DNA of 22,217 bases from Candidatus Kerfeldbacteria bacterium RIFOXYC2_FULL_38_9 (lineage in GTDB: Bacteria; Patescibacteriota; Patescibacteriia; UBA9570; XYC2-FULL-38-9), in contig MHKJ01000065.1 in NCBI GenBank assembly GCA_001818355.1, positions 1 to 22,217 of the forward strand, written 5' to 3'. The notes beneath the pieces were generated by a model that did no database searches, was not told the origin of the DNA, and was given only the letters and a program-made list of their open reading frames with translations. Positions 1-7,880 of this stretch are shown here, piece by piece. Position 1 is the first letter of the stretch. Each line of letters starts with the position of its first letter. A program made the position numbers and the translations under genes.

Positions 1-64
1 ATTACTACTTCTGGTTACGGCGGAGCGCATGCATTACTACTTCTGGTTACGGCGGAGCGCATGC
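1..64. repeat. Exact 32-bp tandem duplication
   Basis: Bases 1-32 and 33-64 are identical. Because 32 is not a multiple of 3, the two copies are in different frames: copy 1 in frame 1 and copy 2 in frame 3 both encode ITTSGYGGAHA. Only the frame of copy 2 continues into the surface protein; frame 1 meets a TAG at 160-162. It is either a contig-end assembly artefact or a real frame-shifting slippage repeat. Confidence 0.9.
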
Positions 65-3000
65 TTCAGGTAGTGGTGCTGGTCATGGTGGTCGTGGCGG
101 GCGAGGTCATACCGATGCTGGTGGAACCACTTATGATTCTAGCACTATACCGGCTTTACTAGGTTCAGGCGGTGGTGGTGGTTCTGGTCCGGCTGGTGGC
201 TATGGTGGAGGTAAAATAATCTTAACAGTAAGCGGAACTCTCACGGTTAACGGTAATATCTCTGCTAACGGACAAGACGGTCCGACTACAAGCACTAATG
301 GTGGTGGTGGTGGAAGCGGTGGATCGGTTTATATTTCTACAAGTTCTATTATCGGTAGTGCTGCTATCTCGGCAAATGGTGGCAACGGCGGCGAGGGATC
401 TCAGTATGCAGGCGGTGGTGGTGGTGGTGGTCGAGTGGCTGTTTATTATAATGATGCCGGCGGTTTTACTTTAGGCAATATCACTGCTACCAAGGGTTTA
501 GCAGGTACGGGGGTGGGAGCTAGATTAGATGGATATGATGGAACGACTTATACTTTTCAATACACAGTGGCCGATACTCCTTCTGTAACAGCGCCGGTAA
601 ACATGTCCACTGATAGCCGTAATCCTACTTTAACCGGAACTAGTTATTCTTCAAACGGAGCAGTTCACACCACAACAGATTGGAAAATAACTTCAGATCC
701 GGAAGGTTCTACTATCGTATGGAGCAAAGACGATGATGCTATTAATTTGGAAACTACTACAGCCAATGCAACCAACGGCACCTTTAGTGGAGCACTAGCT
801 GGAGCAACCACTTTAGTAGGTAATACTATTTATCATGTTTTTGTACGCTATACTAATGCCGCGGGCGATTCAGCTTGGTCTAGCGGTAATAACTTTATTA
901 CCAACAATACCCAGCCGGTTTGGGGAGGACCAATAATTGATCCGGGACAGGTGCCTGAAGACGGTACTCTGTTTTGGACGTTTGATTTAGATGATTATTG
1001 CTCTGATGCCGACGGCGATGCTTTAACATATAGCGCTGATAATGATTTTTCTTTAGGCGTCATGACTATTAATCCGGTTACGCATGTGGTGACTTTTACT
1101 TTAAATGCCAATGCTAATGGTAGCGATACTATTCGTTTTGCCGGTACAGATGGCTTATCTAGTGCGGTGTTGTCTAACGCTCCCACCATTACCGTGAATG
1201 CTGTTAATGATGCCCCGGTATTTACCAAAGGTAGTAACGATTTTGCTATGGAAGATGACGCCAGCCGTCAAGTGAATGGCTGGGCAACTGGAATTGGCAC
1301 CGGTGGTGGTAGTGATGAATCTGGCCAAGTTTTAACATTTACTGTTGCCAATGATAATAACAGTCTATTTTCAGTACAACCAGATGTGAATGAAAGTACT
1401 GGAAATTTAACGTATACACTTGCGAGTAACGCTTTTGGTAGCGCTACTGTTACGGTTGGTTTGTCTGATAATGGTGGTACAGCTAACGGCGGCGACGACA
1501 CCAGTGATAGTCAGACGTTTACTTTAGAGGCAACTTCCATTAACGACGAGCCGTCATTTACAGCAGGCGAGAGTCAAACAGTGTATGAAGACACTGGTTT
1601 ATACACTGTCGCTACTTGGGTAGTGGCTATGAGCACGGGCCCCAGTAACGAATCCGCGCAAACCGTGTCGTTTAACGTGACTAATGATGATAACAGTTTA
1701 TTTTCTGTTCAGCCGGCCATAGATTCAAGCGGTGCTTTAACCTTCACTCCTGCAGATAACATAAATGGTTCTACTACTGTACATGTTACTATGCAAGATA
1801 ACGGCGGCACAACAAACGGCGGTGATGACACGAGCGCTGAACAAGCGTTTACCATTGAGATCAGTCCGACCAACGATGCCCCGAGCTTTACCAAAGGCGC
1901 CGATCAAAGTGCGGCCGAAGATGCCGGCGCGCAAACCGTCGCCGGTTGGGCAACCGGTATGAGCAAAGGGCCAGCTGATGAATCCGGTCAAACATTAACT
2001 TTTAACGTTAGCAACGATAATAACAGTTTATTTTCCGTTCAACCGGATATTGATGAAAGTACCGGTAATTTAACGTATACTCCGGCCGCCAATATCAACG
2101 GTTCAGCCACTGTTACTGTTTATTTGTCAGATGATGGAGGCGTTACGGGGGACTACACCAGCGACGAACAAACATTCACTATTACAGTTAACGCCGCCAA
2201 CGATACCCCTGTTGCTAACGCTGATATCGACCAATCTGTTGATGAAAGCGCTCAATCTGTTACCTTAAATGGCGCAAACTCTTCGGATACAGAGGGTGAT
2301 ACTTTAACGTATACTTGGACAGAAATTTCTGACAGTGGTGACGCCTGCGCTCTTTCTGCTACTAATGTGGTCAATCCCACGGTTTCTTTAGCTGATAAAG
2401 AATCAGGATATGCTTGTATTTATCGCTTAAAAGTGAACGATGGCACTATTGATTCCAATAATGATGAAATAACCGTAAATGTTACCGCCGACAACGACGC
2501 GCCTACTTTGCCTGGCATTTCTGACAAAACCGTGAATGAGGGCGATCCGTTGTCTTTTGCGGTTTCTGCCGATGATGCCGATACCAGCCAGCTCAGTTTA
2601 TCTGCCGATGATGCCGAAGGAGATTTTTCTCAAAAATCTTTGGATGTTGATCAATTATTTACCGACAATCAAAATAATACCGGTACCTTCTCTTGGGAAA
2701 CGCAAAGCGGACAATCCGGCGGTTATGTTTTAGAAGTGCAAGCTACAGACGCTGAAAATGTGGTCAGCGATTTAGTTAATATTACAGTGGTGAGTACTAC
2801 TAATAATGATGATGATAGTGATGAAGAAATTCCGGAAAATTCCGCACCGGTTTTTGCCGGCGCTTTACCGGATGTGTCGTTTTATGCCGGCACCACCACT
2901 TCTGTTTTGTTTACGCTTTCCGATTACTTTACTGATGTTGATAATGATGAGCTAACCTATACCACAACAGGATTGGAACATTTACAAGCAGAGATTGACG

Positions 3001-3635
3001 CAGATAGTAAAGTTACTTTAACCGCGCCTGCTTCTTTTTCAGGCACGGAAACAATTTATTTTACAGCCACAGATTCTGCCGCTCATGCAGTCAGTAGCAA
3101 TGTAGTCGTGATGACAGTATCGGAAACCATACCACAATCAGATATCAATCACGTCACAGGCAGTAGTAAAGGTAAGGGCTTGATTGTAGTTACGGGTAAT
3201 GAAGGTCAAATTCTGGCCTCTTGGCAAGCCTTTACCAAGGGTGGTGTTGTGCCGCGCCTGGAAACCATCAATGGCAATACTTATATTTTTGCCATCAAAC
3301 GCACCCCCGGCTCTACGATTCATATTTATACTTCTCAAGGAAATCTCCTCAAAAAGAAACGCCTCGCACCAAAATTGCATTATCGTCGTTTTGCCACGGG
3401 TAATTTGGACAGTAATGACAGCACCATAGAAATGGCCATAGCCACTAAAAGAGGCACAACTATTTACTTTAAGATTTTTTCTTTTAATCCTAGCACCAAA
3501 CAAATAGTCTTAAAGAAACGAGCCAAATATAAGCCACTGCCTGGTAAAAATTATCGTACCACTATTCAAAAACAAAGAATTAAATTGATTGATAATAATG
3601 GTCAAACCAAGTTTGTTTGGAAGCCCTTTAAATAG
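3..3635 (+). CDS. Large glycine-rich, cadherin-like repeat surface protein (5' end missing)
   Basis: The frame is open from the window edge, so N-terminus and any signal peptide are missing; a GTG at 435 would be only an internal codon. Seen in order: a glycine-rich low-complexity stretch (about 33-434, GGT runs); an Fn3-like domain (about 575-900); a cadherin-like domain with a DADGD motif (about 900-1205); three near-identical repeats each opening NDxPxFT (1206-2198); a PKD/REJ-like domain with two cysteines at 2346 and 2415; another Ig/cadherin-like domain (2493-2800); an acidic Asp/Glu linker; a cadherin-like domain with DVDND (about 2841-3120); and a basic C-terminal module (3123-3632) rich in Lys/Arg, resembling beta-propeller-type repeats. 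Acidic DxDxD motifs suggest Ca2+ binding. Such architectures are typical of secreted adhesins or cell-surface proteins. No LPXTG or C-terminal membrane helix is seen, so the anchoring mode is unknown. Exact ligand and function are not deducible. Confidence 0.8.
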   Translation, partial: YYFWLRRSACITTSGYGGAHASGSGAGHGGRGGRGHTDAGGTTYDSSTIPALLGSGGGGGSGPAGGYGGGKIILTVSGTLTVNGNISANGQDGPTTSTNGGGGGSGGSVYISTSSIIGSAAISANGGNGGEGSQYAGGGGGGGRVAVYYNDAGGFTLGNITATKGLAGTGVGARLDGYDGTTYTFQYTVADTPSVTAPVNMSTDSRNPTLTGTSYSSNGAVHTTTDWKITSDPEGSTIVWSKDDDAINLETTTANATNGTFSGALAGATTLVGNTIYHVFVRYTNAAGDSAWSSGNNFITNNTQPVWGGPIIDPGQVPEDGTLFWTFDLDDYCSDADGDALTYSADNDFSLGVMTINPVTHVVTFTLNANANGSDTIRFAGTDGLSSAVLSNAPTITVNAVNDAPVFTKGSNDFAMEDDASRQVNGWATGIGTGGGSDESGQVLTFTVANDNNSLFSVQPDVNESTGNLTYTLASNAFGSATVTVGLSDNGGTANGGDDTSDSQTFTLEATSINDEPSFTAGESQTVYEDTGLYTVATWVVAMSTGPSNESAQTVSFNVTNDDNSLFSVQPAIDSSGALTFTPADNINGSTTVHVTMQDNGGTTNGGDDTSAEQAFTIEISPTNDAPSFTKGADQSAAEDAGAQTVAGWATGMSKGPADESGQTLTFNVSNDNNSLFSVQPDIDESTGNLTYTPAANINGSATVTVYLSDDGGVTGDYTSDEQTFTITVNAANDTPVANADIDQSVDESAQSVTLNGANSSDTEGDTLTYTWTEISDSGDACALSATNVVNPTVSLADKESGYACIYRLKVNDGTIDSNNDEITVNVTADNDAPTLPGISDKTVNEGDPLSFAVSADDADTSQLSLSADDAEGDFSQKSLDVDQLFTDNQNNTGTFSWETQSGQSGGYVLEVQATDAENVVSDLVNITVVSTTNNDDDSDEEIPENSAPVFAGALPDVSFYAGTTTSVLFTLSDYFTDVDNDELTYTTTGLEHLQAEIDADSKVTLTAPASFSGTETIYFTATDSAAHAVSSNVVVMTVSETIPQSDINHVTGSSKGKGLIVVTGNEGQILASWQAFTKGGVVPRLETINGNTYIFAIKRTPGSTIHIYTSQGNLLKKKRLAPKLHYRRFATGNLDSNDSTIEMAIATKRGTTIYFKIFSFNPSTKQIVLKKRAKYKPLPGKNYRTTIQKQRIKLIDNNGQTKFVWKPFK
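1206..2198 (+). repeat. Three tandem cadherin-like protein repeats
   Basis: Units at 1206-1541, 1542-1871 and 1872-2198 encode 112, 110 and 109 residues. Each begins NDxPxFT, then has an ED motif, a Trp-containing segment ending in a GP/SDES-like motif, the block DNNSLFSVQP (DDNSLFSVQP in unit 2), an LTYT/LTFT strand and a GG(D)DTS loop before the last strand. The similarity indicates recent internal duplication of an Ig/cadherin-fold domain. Units 1 and 3 are the closest pair by eye. Confidence 0.85.
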
Positions 3636-3647
3636 TAGGATAGAGCT

Positions 3648-5063
3648 ATGAAAAAACACACCAAGATTGTTTGTACCATTGGTCCCGCTTCTGAAACAAA
3701 AACCGTTTTAAGCCAAATGATTAAAGCGGGTATGAACGTGGCGCGTTTGAATTTTTCTCACGGTAGCTACGCCAATCATCGTCTGCTTATTCGCAATATT
3801 CGCGCTGTTGCTAAAAAACTTGGTCGCAATGTTGCCATTATGCAAGATTTACAAGGCCCGCGAATTAGAATTGGCCAGGTGCCGAAAGAAGGGATTAAAC
3901 TAACAGTAGGCGATCGGGTAGTTTTTCAATCTGAGAAATCAAGCGGGTGTTTTGCGGAAAAAAATATTCCTGTCGATTATAAACAGTTTTCTAAATTGGT
4001 AAAACTGAAGGATTCTATTTTGATAAACGACGGCTTAATCGAAGTGGCGGCAGATCGGATTAGTAAAGAAGAGGTGTATGGCACAGTAAAAAAACCGGGA
4101 ATTATTTTTTCTCACAAAGGCATAAATTTACCTGGTAGTGCGGTCACCGCCGAAGTTATTACCAAAAAAGATAAACAAGATTTACAATTTGGTTTAAAAT
4201 GCGGCGTGGATTTTGTGGCGTTGTCTTTTGTGCGTTCTGCCGCTGATATTATTGCTTTGCGGAAACTTATTGGTGTTTGTGATGTGCAAATTATTGCTAA
4301 AATTGAGCGGCAAGAAGCGGTTAAAAATTTTTCCAGTATTTTAACCGTAACTGATGGCGTGATGGTGGCGCGTGGAGATTTGGGCATAGAAATGAAACCC
4401 TCTGATGTACCGTTGGTGCAAAAAGATTTGATTTTTAGATGTTTGCAAGTGGGCAAGCCGGTCATTGTCGCCACGCAAATGTTAGAGTCCATGATCATCA
4501 ACCCGCGACCTACCAGAGCGGAAGTTTCAGATGTGGCCAACGCGGTTATTGACCACACTGATGCTGTGATGCTTTCGGGAGAATCTGCTTTCGGTAAGTA
4601 TCCGGTAGAAAGTGTTGCGATGATGTCGCAGATTATTTGTGACACAGAAGCCTCTCGTTACGATGATGTGCCCGCTCGTTATATTGCCATTAAAAACCCT
4701 AAAATCGAAGACGCGATTTCTTTTGCGGCTTATGATCTCAGCAAGCAAGCAGGCGTAAAAGCAGTAGTGGTCAATTCTTATTATGGTCACGCGGCCAGGA
4801 TTATAGCCAGACACAGATTGGAAATACCGATTTTTGTTTTAACGAATAATATACCAACTCAAAATAAAATGGCTTTAAGTTGGGGCATTGAATCTTTGTT
4901 TTTACCCAAATGTCGCAGTTTTGATGAATTTTTAAACAAGGCCGTAATTTTATTAAAAAAACAAAAAGTTGTTAAAAAGGGAGATAAAATCGTTTTGGTC
5001 ATTGGTCATCCGGTAGACCAATCCTCAGGCGCTAATTTAGTAAAAGTGCATGTAGTTGCGTAG
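3648..5063 (+). CDS. pyk: Pyruvate kinase
   Basis: This 471-residue protein has the usual length for bacterial pyruvate kinase, which converts PEP and ADP to pyruvate and ATP in the last step of glycolysis. The N-terminal KIVCTIGPAS and ARLNFSHG motifs, the DLQGPRIRIG segment (the usual DTKGPEIR motif, here varied), the catalytic lysine block IIAKIERQEA, MVARGDLGIE and the ATQMLESM...PTRAEVSDVANAV signature followed by DAVMLSGESAFGKYP are all present. A C-terminal pyruvate kinase alpha/beta domain follows, without the extra PEP-utiliser domain seen in some Gram-positives. An AGGA about 8 bases before the ATG may be a weak ribosome-binding site. It starts 12 bases after the surface protein stop and lies upstream of PEP synthase, which runs the opposite reaction. 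Confidence 0.97.
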   Translation: MKKHTKIVCTIGPASETKTVLSQMIKAGMNVARLNFSHGSYANHRLLIRNIRAVAKKLGRNVAIMQDLQGPRIRIGQVPKEGIKLTVGDRVVFQSEKSSGCFAEKNIPVDYKQFSKLVKLKDSILINDGLIEVAADRISKEEVYGTVKKPGIIFSHKGINLPGSAVTAEVITKKDKQDLQFGLKCGVDFVALSFVRSAADIIALRKLIGVCDVQIIAKIERQEAVKNFSSILTVTDGVMVARGDLGIEMKPSDVPLVQKDLIFRCLQVGKPVIVATQMLESMIINPRPTRAEVSDVANAVIDHTDAVMLSGESAFGKYPVESVAMMSQIICDTEASRYDDVPARYIAIKNPKIEDAISFAAYDLSKQAGVKAVVVNSYYGHAARIIARHRLEIPIFVLTNNIPTQNKMALSWGIESLFLPKCRSFDEFLNKAVILLKKQKVVKKGDKIVLVIGHPVDQSSGANLVKVHVVA

Positions 5064-5118
5064 ACATAATCAGCTGATTCAGTTACTATATTAAAGCTTT
5101 TATTTTTTATTTTATTTT

Positions 5119-7569
5119 ATGTTAAATCAAAAAGATAAATTTATTTTATGGTTTAAAGAATTAAGTATTGAAGACGTGCCGCTGGTAGGCGGAAAAAATG
5201 CTTCTTTGGGAGAAATGTATCAAAAAATGGCCAAACAAGGAGTGCGCGTACCCAACGGTTTTGCCATCACCAGTAAGGCGTATAATTTTTTTATTGATCA
5301 AGCCGGTATTAGAGAAAAAATAAAAGATATTCTAAAAGACGTGGACACGACCGATATTCGTAATTTAAGAGAACATGGTTTTCAGGTACGAGAGTGTATT
5401 TTACAAGCGGATTTTCCAGAACAACTGGAAGAAGAAATTATAATGGCTTATCAACAGTTAAGCCAAGAGTACAAAGAGAACAACGTGGACGTGGCCGTTC
5501 GTTCCAGCGCCACTGCCGAAGATTTGCCAGACGCCTCTTTTGCCGGTCAACAGGAAACTTATTTAAACGTACGGGGTCGTCATGTGGTTTTGGAAGCTAC
5601 TAAAAAATGTTTTGCTTCTTTATTTACCAATCGCGCCATTTCTTATCGAGAAGATAAAAATTTTGATCATTTTGATATTTCTTTGTCTGTGGGCATTCAA
5701 AAAATGGTACGTTCTGATTTGGCTTGTTCTGGAGTGGCCTTTTCCATTGATACCGAATCCGGTTTTCAAAACGGTGCGGTTATTACCGGTGCTTGGGGTT
5801 TGGGCGAAATGGTGGTACAAGGAAAAGTCGACCCAGATGAGTTTATAGTTTTCAAGCCAACTTTAAAAAAAGGCTGCACCCAAGATGAAAAAGGCCTGCA
5901 TTTTAAATACCGTCCGATTATTGAAAAACGCCTGGGATCAAAAAGATATAAAATGGTTTACACCAGCGACGGCGCTATTTCTTCCGGCGGTTCGGTAAAA
6001 GAGGTGCCGGTTACGGAAGAAGAGGAAAAAGCTTTTATTTTAACTGATGAAGAGGTTTTGCAATTAGCTTATTGGACAACGATTATCGAGGAACATTACC
6101 AAAAGCCCATGGATATTGAATGGGCCAAAGACGGAAAGACTAAGCAGTTATTCATTGTGCAGGCTCGTCCGGAAACCGTCCAGTCGCAAAACGACGGTAA
6201 ATTATTAGAGGAGTATATCTTGGAAGAAGAAGGTAAATTATTAGTGGAAGGTGTGGCTGTGGGTGCAAAAATTGGTGCGGGCAAAGCCAATGTGATTAGA
6301 AATGTGGCAGATATTGCTCAATTTAAAAAAGGAGATATTCTGATTACCGAAATTACCGATCCGGACTGGGAGCCGATTATGAAAATCGCTTCTGGTATTG
6401 TTACTAATTCCGGCGGCCGCACTTCTCATGCCGCGATCATTTCGCGAGAATTGGGTATTCCGGCTTTGGTAGGCACCGGTGACGCGACCGGAACTTTAAA
6501 AACGGGTGAAGGCATTACCGTTTCCTGCGCTCAAGGCGAGCGGGGCTTTGTTTATCAAGGCGAGTTGAAATTTCACGTAAAAAAGACGGATTTGTCTGCC
6601 ATGCAACCGCCGAAAACTAAAATTATGATGATTGTGGCTGATACTTCACGAGTGTTTAATTTTGCGCAAATTCCCAACCAGGGCATTGGTTTGGCGCGCG
6701 AAGAGTTGATTATTTTAAATCATATTAAAGTGCATCCTTTAGCTTTATTGCATTTTGATAAAATTATTGATCCGGAAGTTAAAAGAGAGATCGAGGAAAT
6801 AACAGCTGGTTATAATAATAAGATTGATTATTTTGTACAAAAATTAGCTGATGGGGTGGGTAAAATTACCGCGGCTTTTTGGCCGCACGATGTGATTGTG
6901 CGCATGTCGGATTTTAAATCAAACGAATACGCCAATTTATTAGGAGGCAAACAGTTTGAACCGCACGAAGAAAATCCTATGATTGGCTGGCGCGGAGCAA
7001 GTAGATATTATGATGAAAAATATCAGGCGGCATTTGCTTTAGAGTGCGAGGCTTTGCGGCGCGTACGAGAAGAAATGGGGCTTACCAATATGAAAGCCAT
7101 GATTCCTTTTTGCCGCACCGTGGAAGAGGGGAAAAAAGTTATTGCTTTAATGGCCAAAAACGGTTTGGTACAAGGCAAAGACGGTTTTGAGGTTTACGTG
7201 ATGTGCGAAATTCCTGCCAATGTGATGTTGGCCGAAGAATTTGCTGATGTTTTTGACGGATTTTCTATTGGCAGTAATGATCTGACCCAGTTAACTTTAG
7301 GTTTAGACCGCGACGGCGGACTTATTTCCGGCATTGGCGATGAACGCAATCCGGCCGTTAAAAAAATGATCAAAATGGCTATTTTAGCGGCGCATAAAAA
7401 AGGTCGCAAAATCGGTATTTGCGGCCAAGGGCCTTCGGATTTTCCGGAACTCGCTGAATTTTTGGTGGATTGCGGCATTGATTCTATTGCTCTAAATCCG
7501 GATTCGGTTATTAAAACAACTCAAAATATTTCCCAATACGAGCAAAAACAAAAGCCGCACAAAACTTAG
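5119..7569 (+). CDS. ppsA: Phosphoenolpyruvate synthase (pyruvate, water dikinase)
   Basis: At 816 residues this is full length. The enzyme makes PEP from pyruvate using ATP and water, giving AMP and phosphate, the entry to gluconeogenesis. The N-terminal ATP-grasp-like domain opens with VPLVGGKNASLGEM and contains AVRSSATAEDLPDASFAGQQ. The swivelling phosphohistidine domain has GGRTSHAAIISRELGIPALVG with the acceptor His at residue 437. The C-terminal TIM-barrel domain contains GSNDLTQLTLG and GICGQGPSDFPE with the catalytic Cys at residue 768. The ATG follows a T-rich stretch without a Shine-Dalgarno sequence. Placed 55 bases after pyk, it forms a pyruvate/PEP pair with opposite directions, suggesting flexible carbon flow. 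PPDK is less likely because the overall layout and the opening motif are those of PpsA. Confidence 0.96.
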   Translation: MLNQKDKFILWFKELSIEDVPLVGGKNASLGEMYQKMAKQGVRVPNGFAITSKAYNFFIDQAGIREKIKDILKDVDTTDIRNLREHGFQVRECILQADFPEQLEEEIIMAYQQLSQEYKENNVDVAVRSSATAEDLPDASFAGQQETYLNVRGRHVVLEATKKCFASLFTNRAISYREDKNFDHFDISLSVGIQKMVRSDLACSGVAFSIDTESGFQNGAVITGAWGLGEMVVQGKVDPDEFIVFKPTLKKGCTQDEKGLHFKYRPIIEKRLGSKRYKMVYTSDGAISSGGSVKEVPVTEEEEKAFILTDEEVLQLAYWTTIIEEHYQKPMDIEWAKDGKTKQLFIVQARPETVQSQNDGKLLEEYILEEEGKLLVEGVAVGAKIGAGKANVIRNVADIAQFKKGDILITEITDPDWEPIMKIASGIVTNSGGRTSHAAIISRELGIPALVGTGDATGTLKTGEGITVSCAQGERGFVYQGELKFHVKKTDLSAMQPPKTKIMMIVADTSRVFNFAQIPNQGIGLAREELIILNHIKVHPLALLHFDKIIDPEVKREIEEITAGYNNKIDYFVQKLADGVGKITAAFWPHDVIVRMSDFKSNEYANLLGGKQFEPHEENPMIGWRGASRYYDEKYQAAFALECEALRRVREEMGLTNMKAMIPFCRTVEEGKKVIALMAKNGLVQGKDGFEVYVMCEIPANVMLAEEFADVFDGFSIGSNDLTQLTLGLDRDGGLISGIGDERNPAVKKMIKMAILAAHKKGRKIGICGQGPSDFPELAEFLVDCGIDSIALNPDSVIKTTQNISQYEQKQKPHKT

Positions 7570-7609
7570 GGTTGAATTTTTTTTCTTAATCCGTTAAAGT
7601 AAATCAACT

Positions 7610-7694
7610 GGAAGGTTCGCCTAGTTGGTCCATGGCGCCTGCTTGGAAAGCAGGTGAGCGTAAGCTCACGTGGGTTCAAATCCCACACCTTCCG
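7610..7694 (+). tRNA. tRNA-Ser(GGA)
   Basis: A class II tRNA can be folded by eye: acceptor GGAAGGT pairs with ACCTTCC (7687-7693) with discriminator G at 7694; D stem GCC/GGC; anticodon stem CCTGC/GCAGG around loop TTGGAAA with anticodon GGA at 7645-7647; a long variable arm containing GAGC-GTAA-GCTC; and T arm GTGGG-TTCAAAT-CCCAC. The long variable arm and GGA anticodon identify serine (UCC/UCU codons). CCA is not encoded. The last 20 bases plus one flanking T are copied again at 7809-7828. Confidence 0.96.
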
Positions 7695-7828
7695 TATCAG
7701 TTGGTTAAAAAGTATTGGATTTGAACGGGTTGGCAGTGAGGCAAACACGTAGTGTGTAGCCGAACGATCGCTGGGGTGCCGGTGGCACGCCAGCGCCAAC
7801 CCAGGAACTCAAATCCCACACCTTCCGT
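7676..7828 (+). repeat. tRNA-Ser 3'-end direct repeats enclosing a 113-bp segment
   Basis: The 20 bases TCAAATCCCACACCTTCCGT at 7676-7695 (T-loop to just past the discriminator base of the tRNA) recur exactly at 7809-7828. Direct repeats of a tRNA 3' end are the usual trace of site-specific integration by tyrosine recombinases, which rebuild the tRNA at one end. Here only 113 bases lie between them and no integrase is present, so this is either the scar of a deleted element, a minimal non-autonomous element, or a decayed duplicated tRNA-Ser end. Confidence 0.75.
7717..7816. repeat. Long imperfect palindrome with two internal hairpins
   Basis: GGATTTGA (7717-7724) pairs with TCAAATCC (7809-7816), and GGGTTGGC (7727-7734) with GCCAACCC (7795-7802), separated by a small asymmetric internal loop. 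Inside are hairpin A (GGC, ACAC-GTA-GTGT, GCC; 7740-7761) and hairpin B (GCTGG/CCAGC enclosing GTGCC-GGT-GGCAC; 7770-7794). Together these give a three-way-junction fold. The outer arm GGATTTGAAC is the exact reverse complement of the tRNA T-arm bases at 7674-7683. It could act as folded DNA (recombination site) or structured RNA; its function is not known. Confidence 0.7.
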
Positions 7829-7844
7829 TAATTTACAGATATAC

Positions 7845-7874
7845 TTGCTATTTTAAGTATATATATTGTATACT
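7845..7874 (+). promoter_or_regulatory. Sigma70-like promoter of the DUF4143 ATPase gene (leaderless)
   Basis: A -35 TTGCTA (7845-7850) and a -10 TATACT (7869-7874) are separated by 18 bases. The -10 ends exactly 6 bases before the ATG at 7881, so transcription would begin at or next to the start codon. Confidence 0.5.
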
Positions 7875-7880
7875 ATAATC

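Noticed and set aside
4112..4645. 177-residue frame on the minus strand of pyk
   Set aside because: It is the antisense of a well-conserved pyruvate kinase and shows no family motif.
5068..5079. 12-bp palindrome AATCAGCTGATT between pyk and ppsA
   Set aside because: Too short to distinguish from chance and not followed by a T-tract; no clear operator or terminator.
7570..7590. T-rich run after ppsA as terminator
   Set aside because: Eight T occur but no stable GC hairpin precedes them.
7566..7799. 77-residue frame on the minus strand
   Set aside because: It runs antisense across the tRNA-Ser gene and the palindromic segment; a coding role is not credible there.
7727..7802. Integron attC site
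   Set aside because: The outer stem has GTTGGC on the left and GCCAAC on the right, the reverse of the RYYYAAC...GTTRRRY order of attC, and no integrase or cassette array is near.
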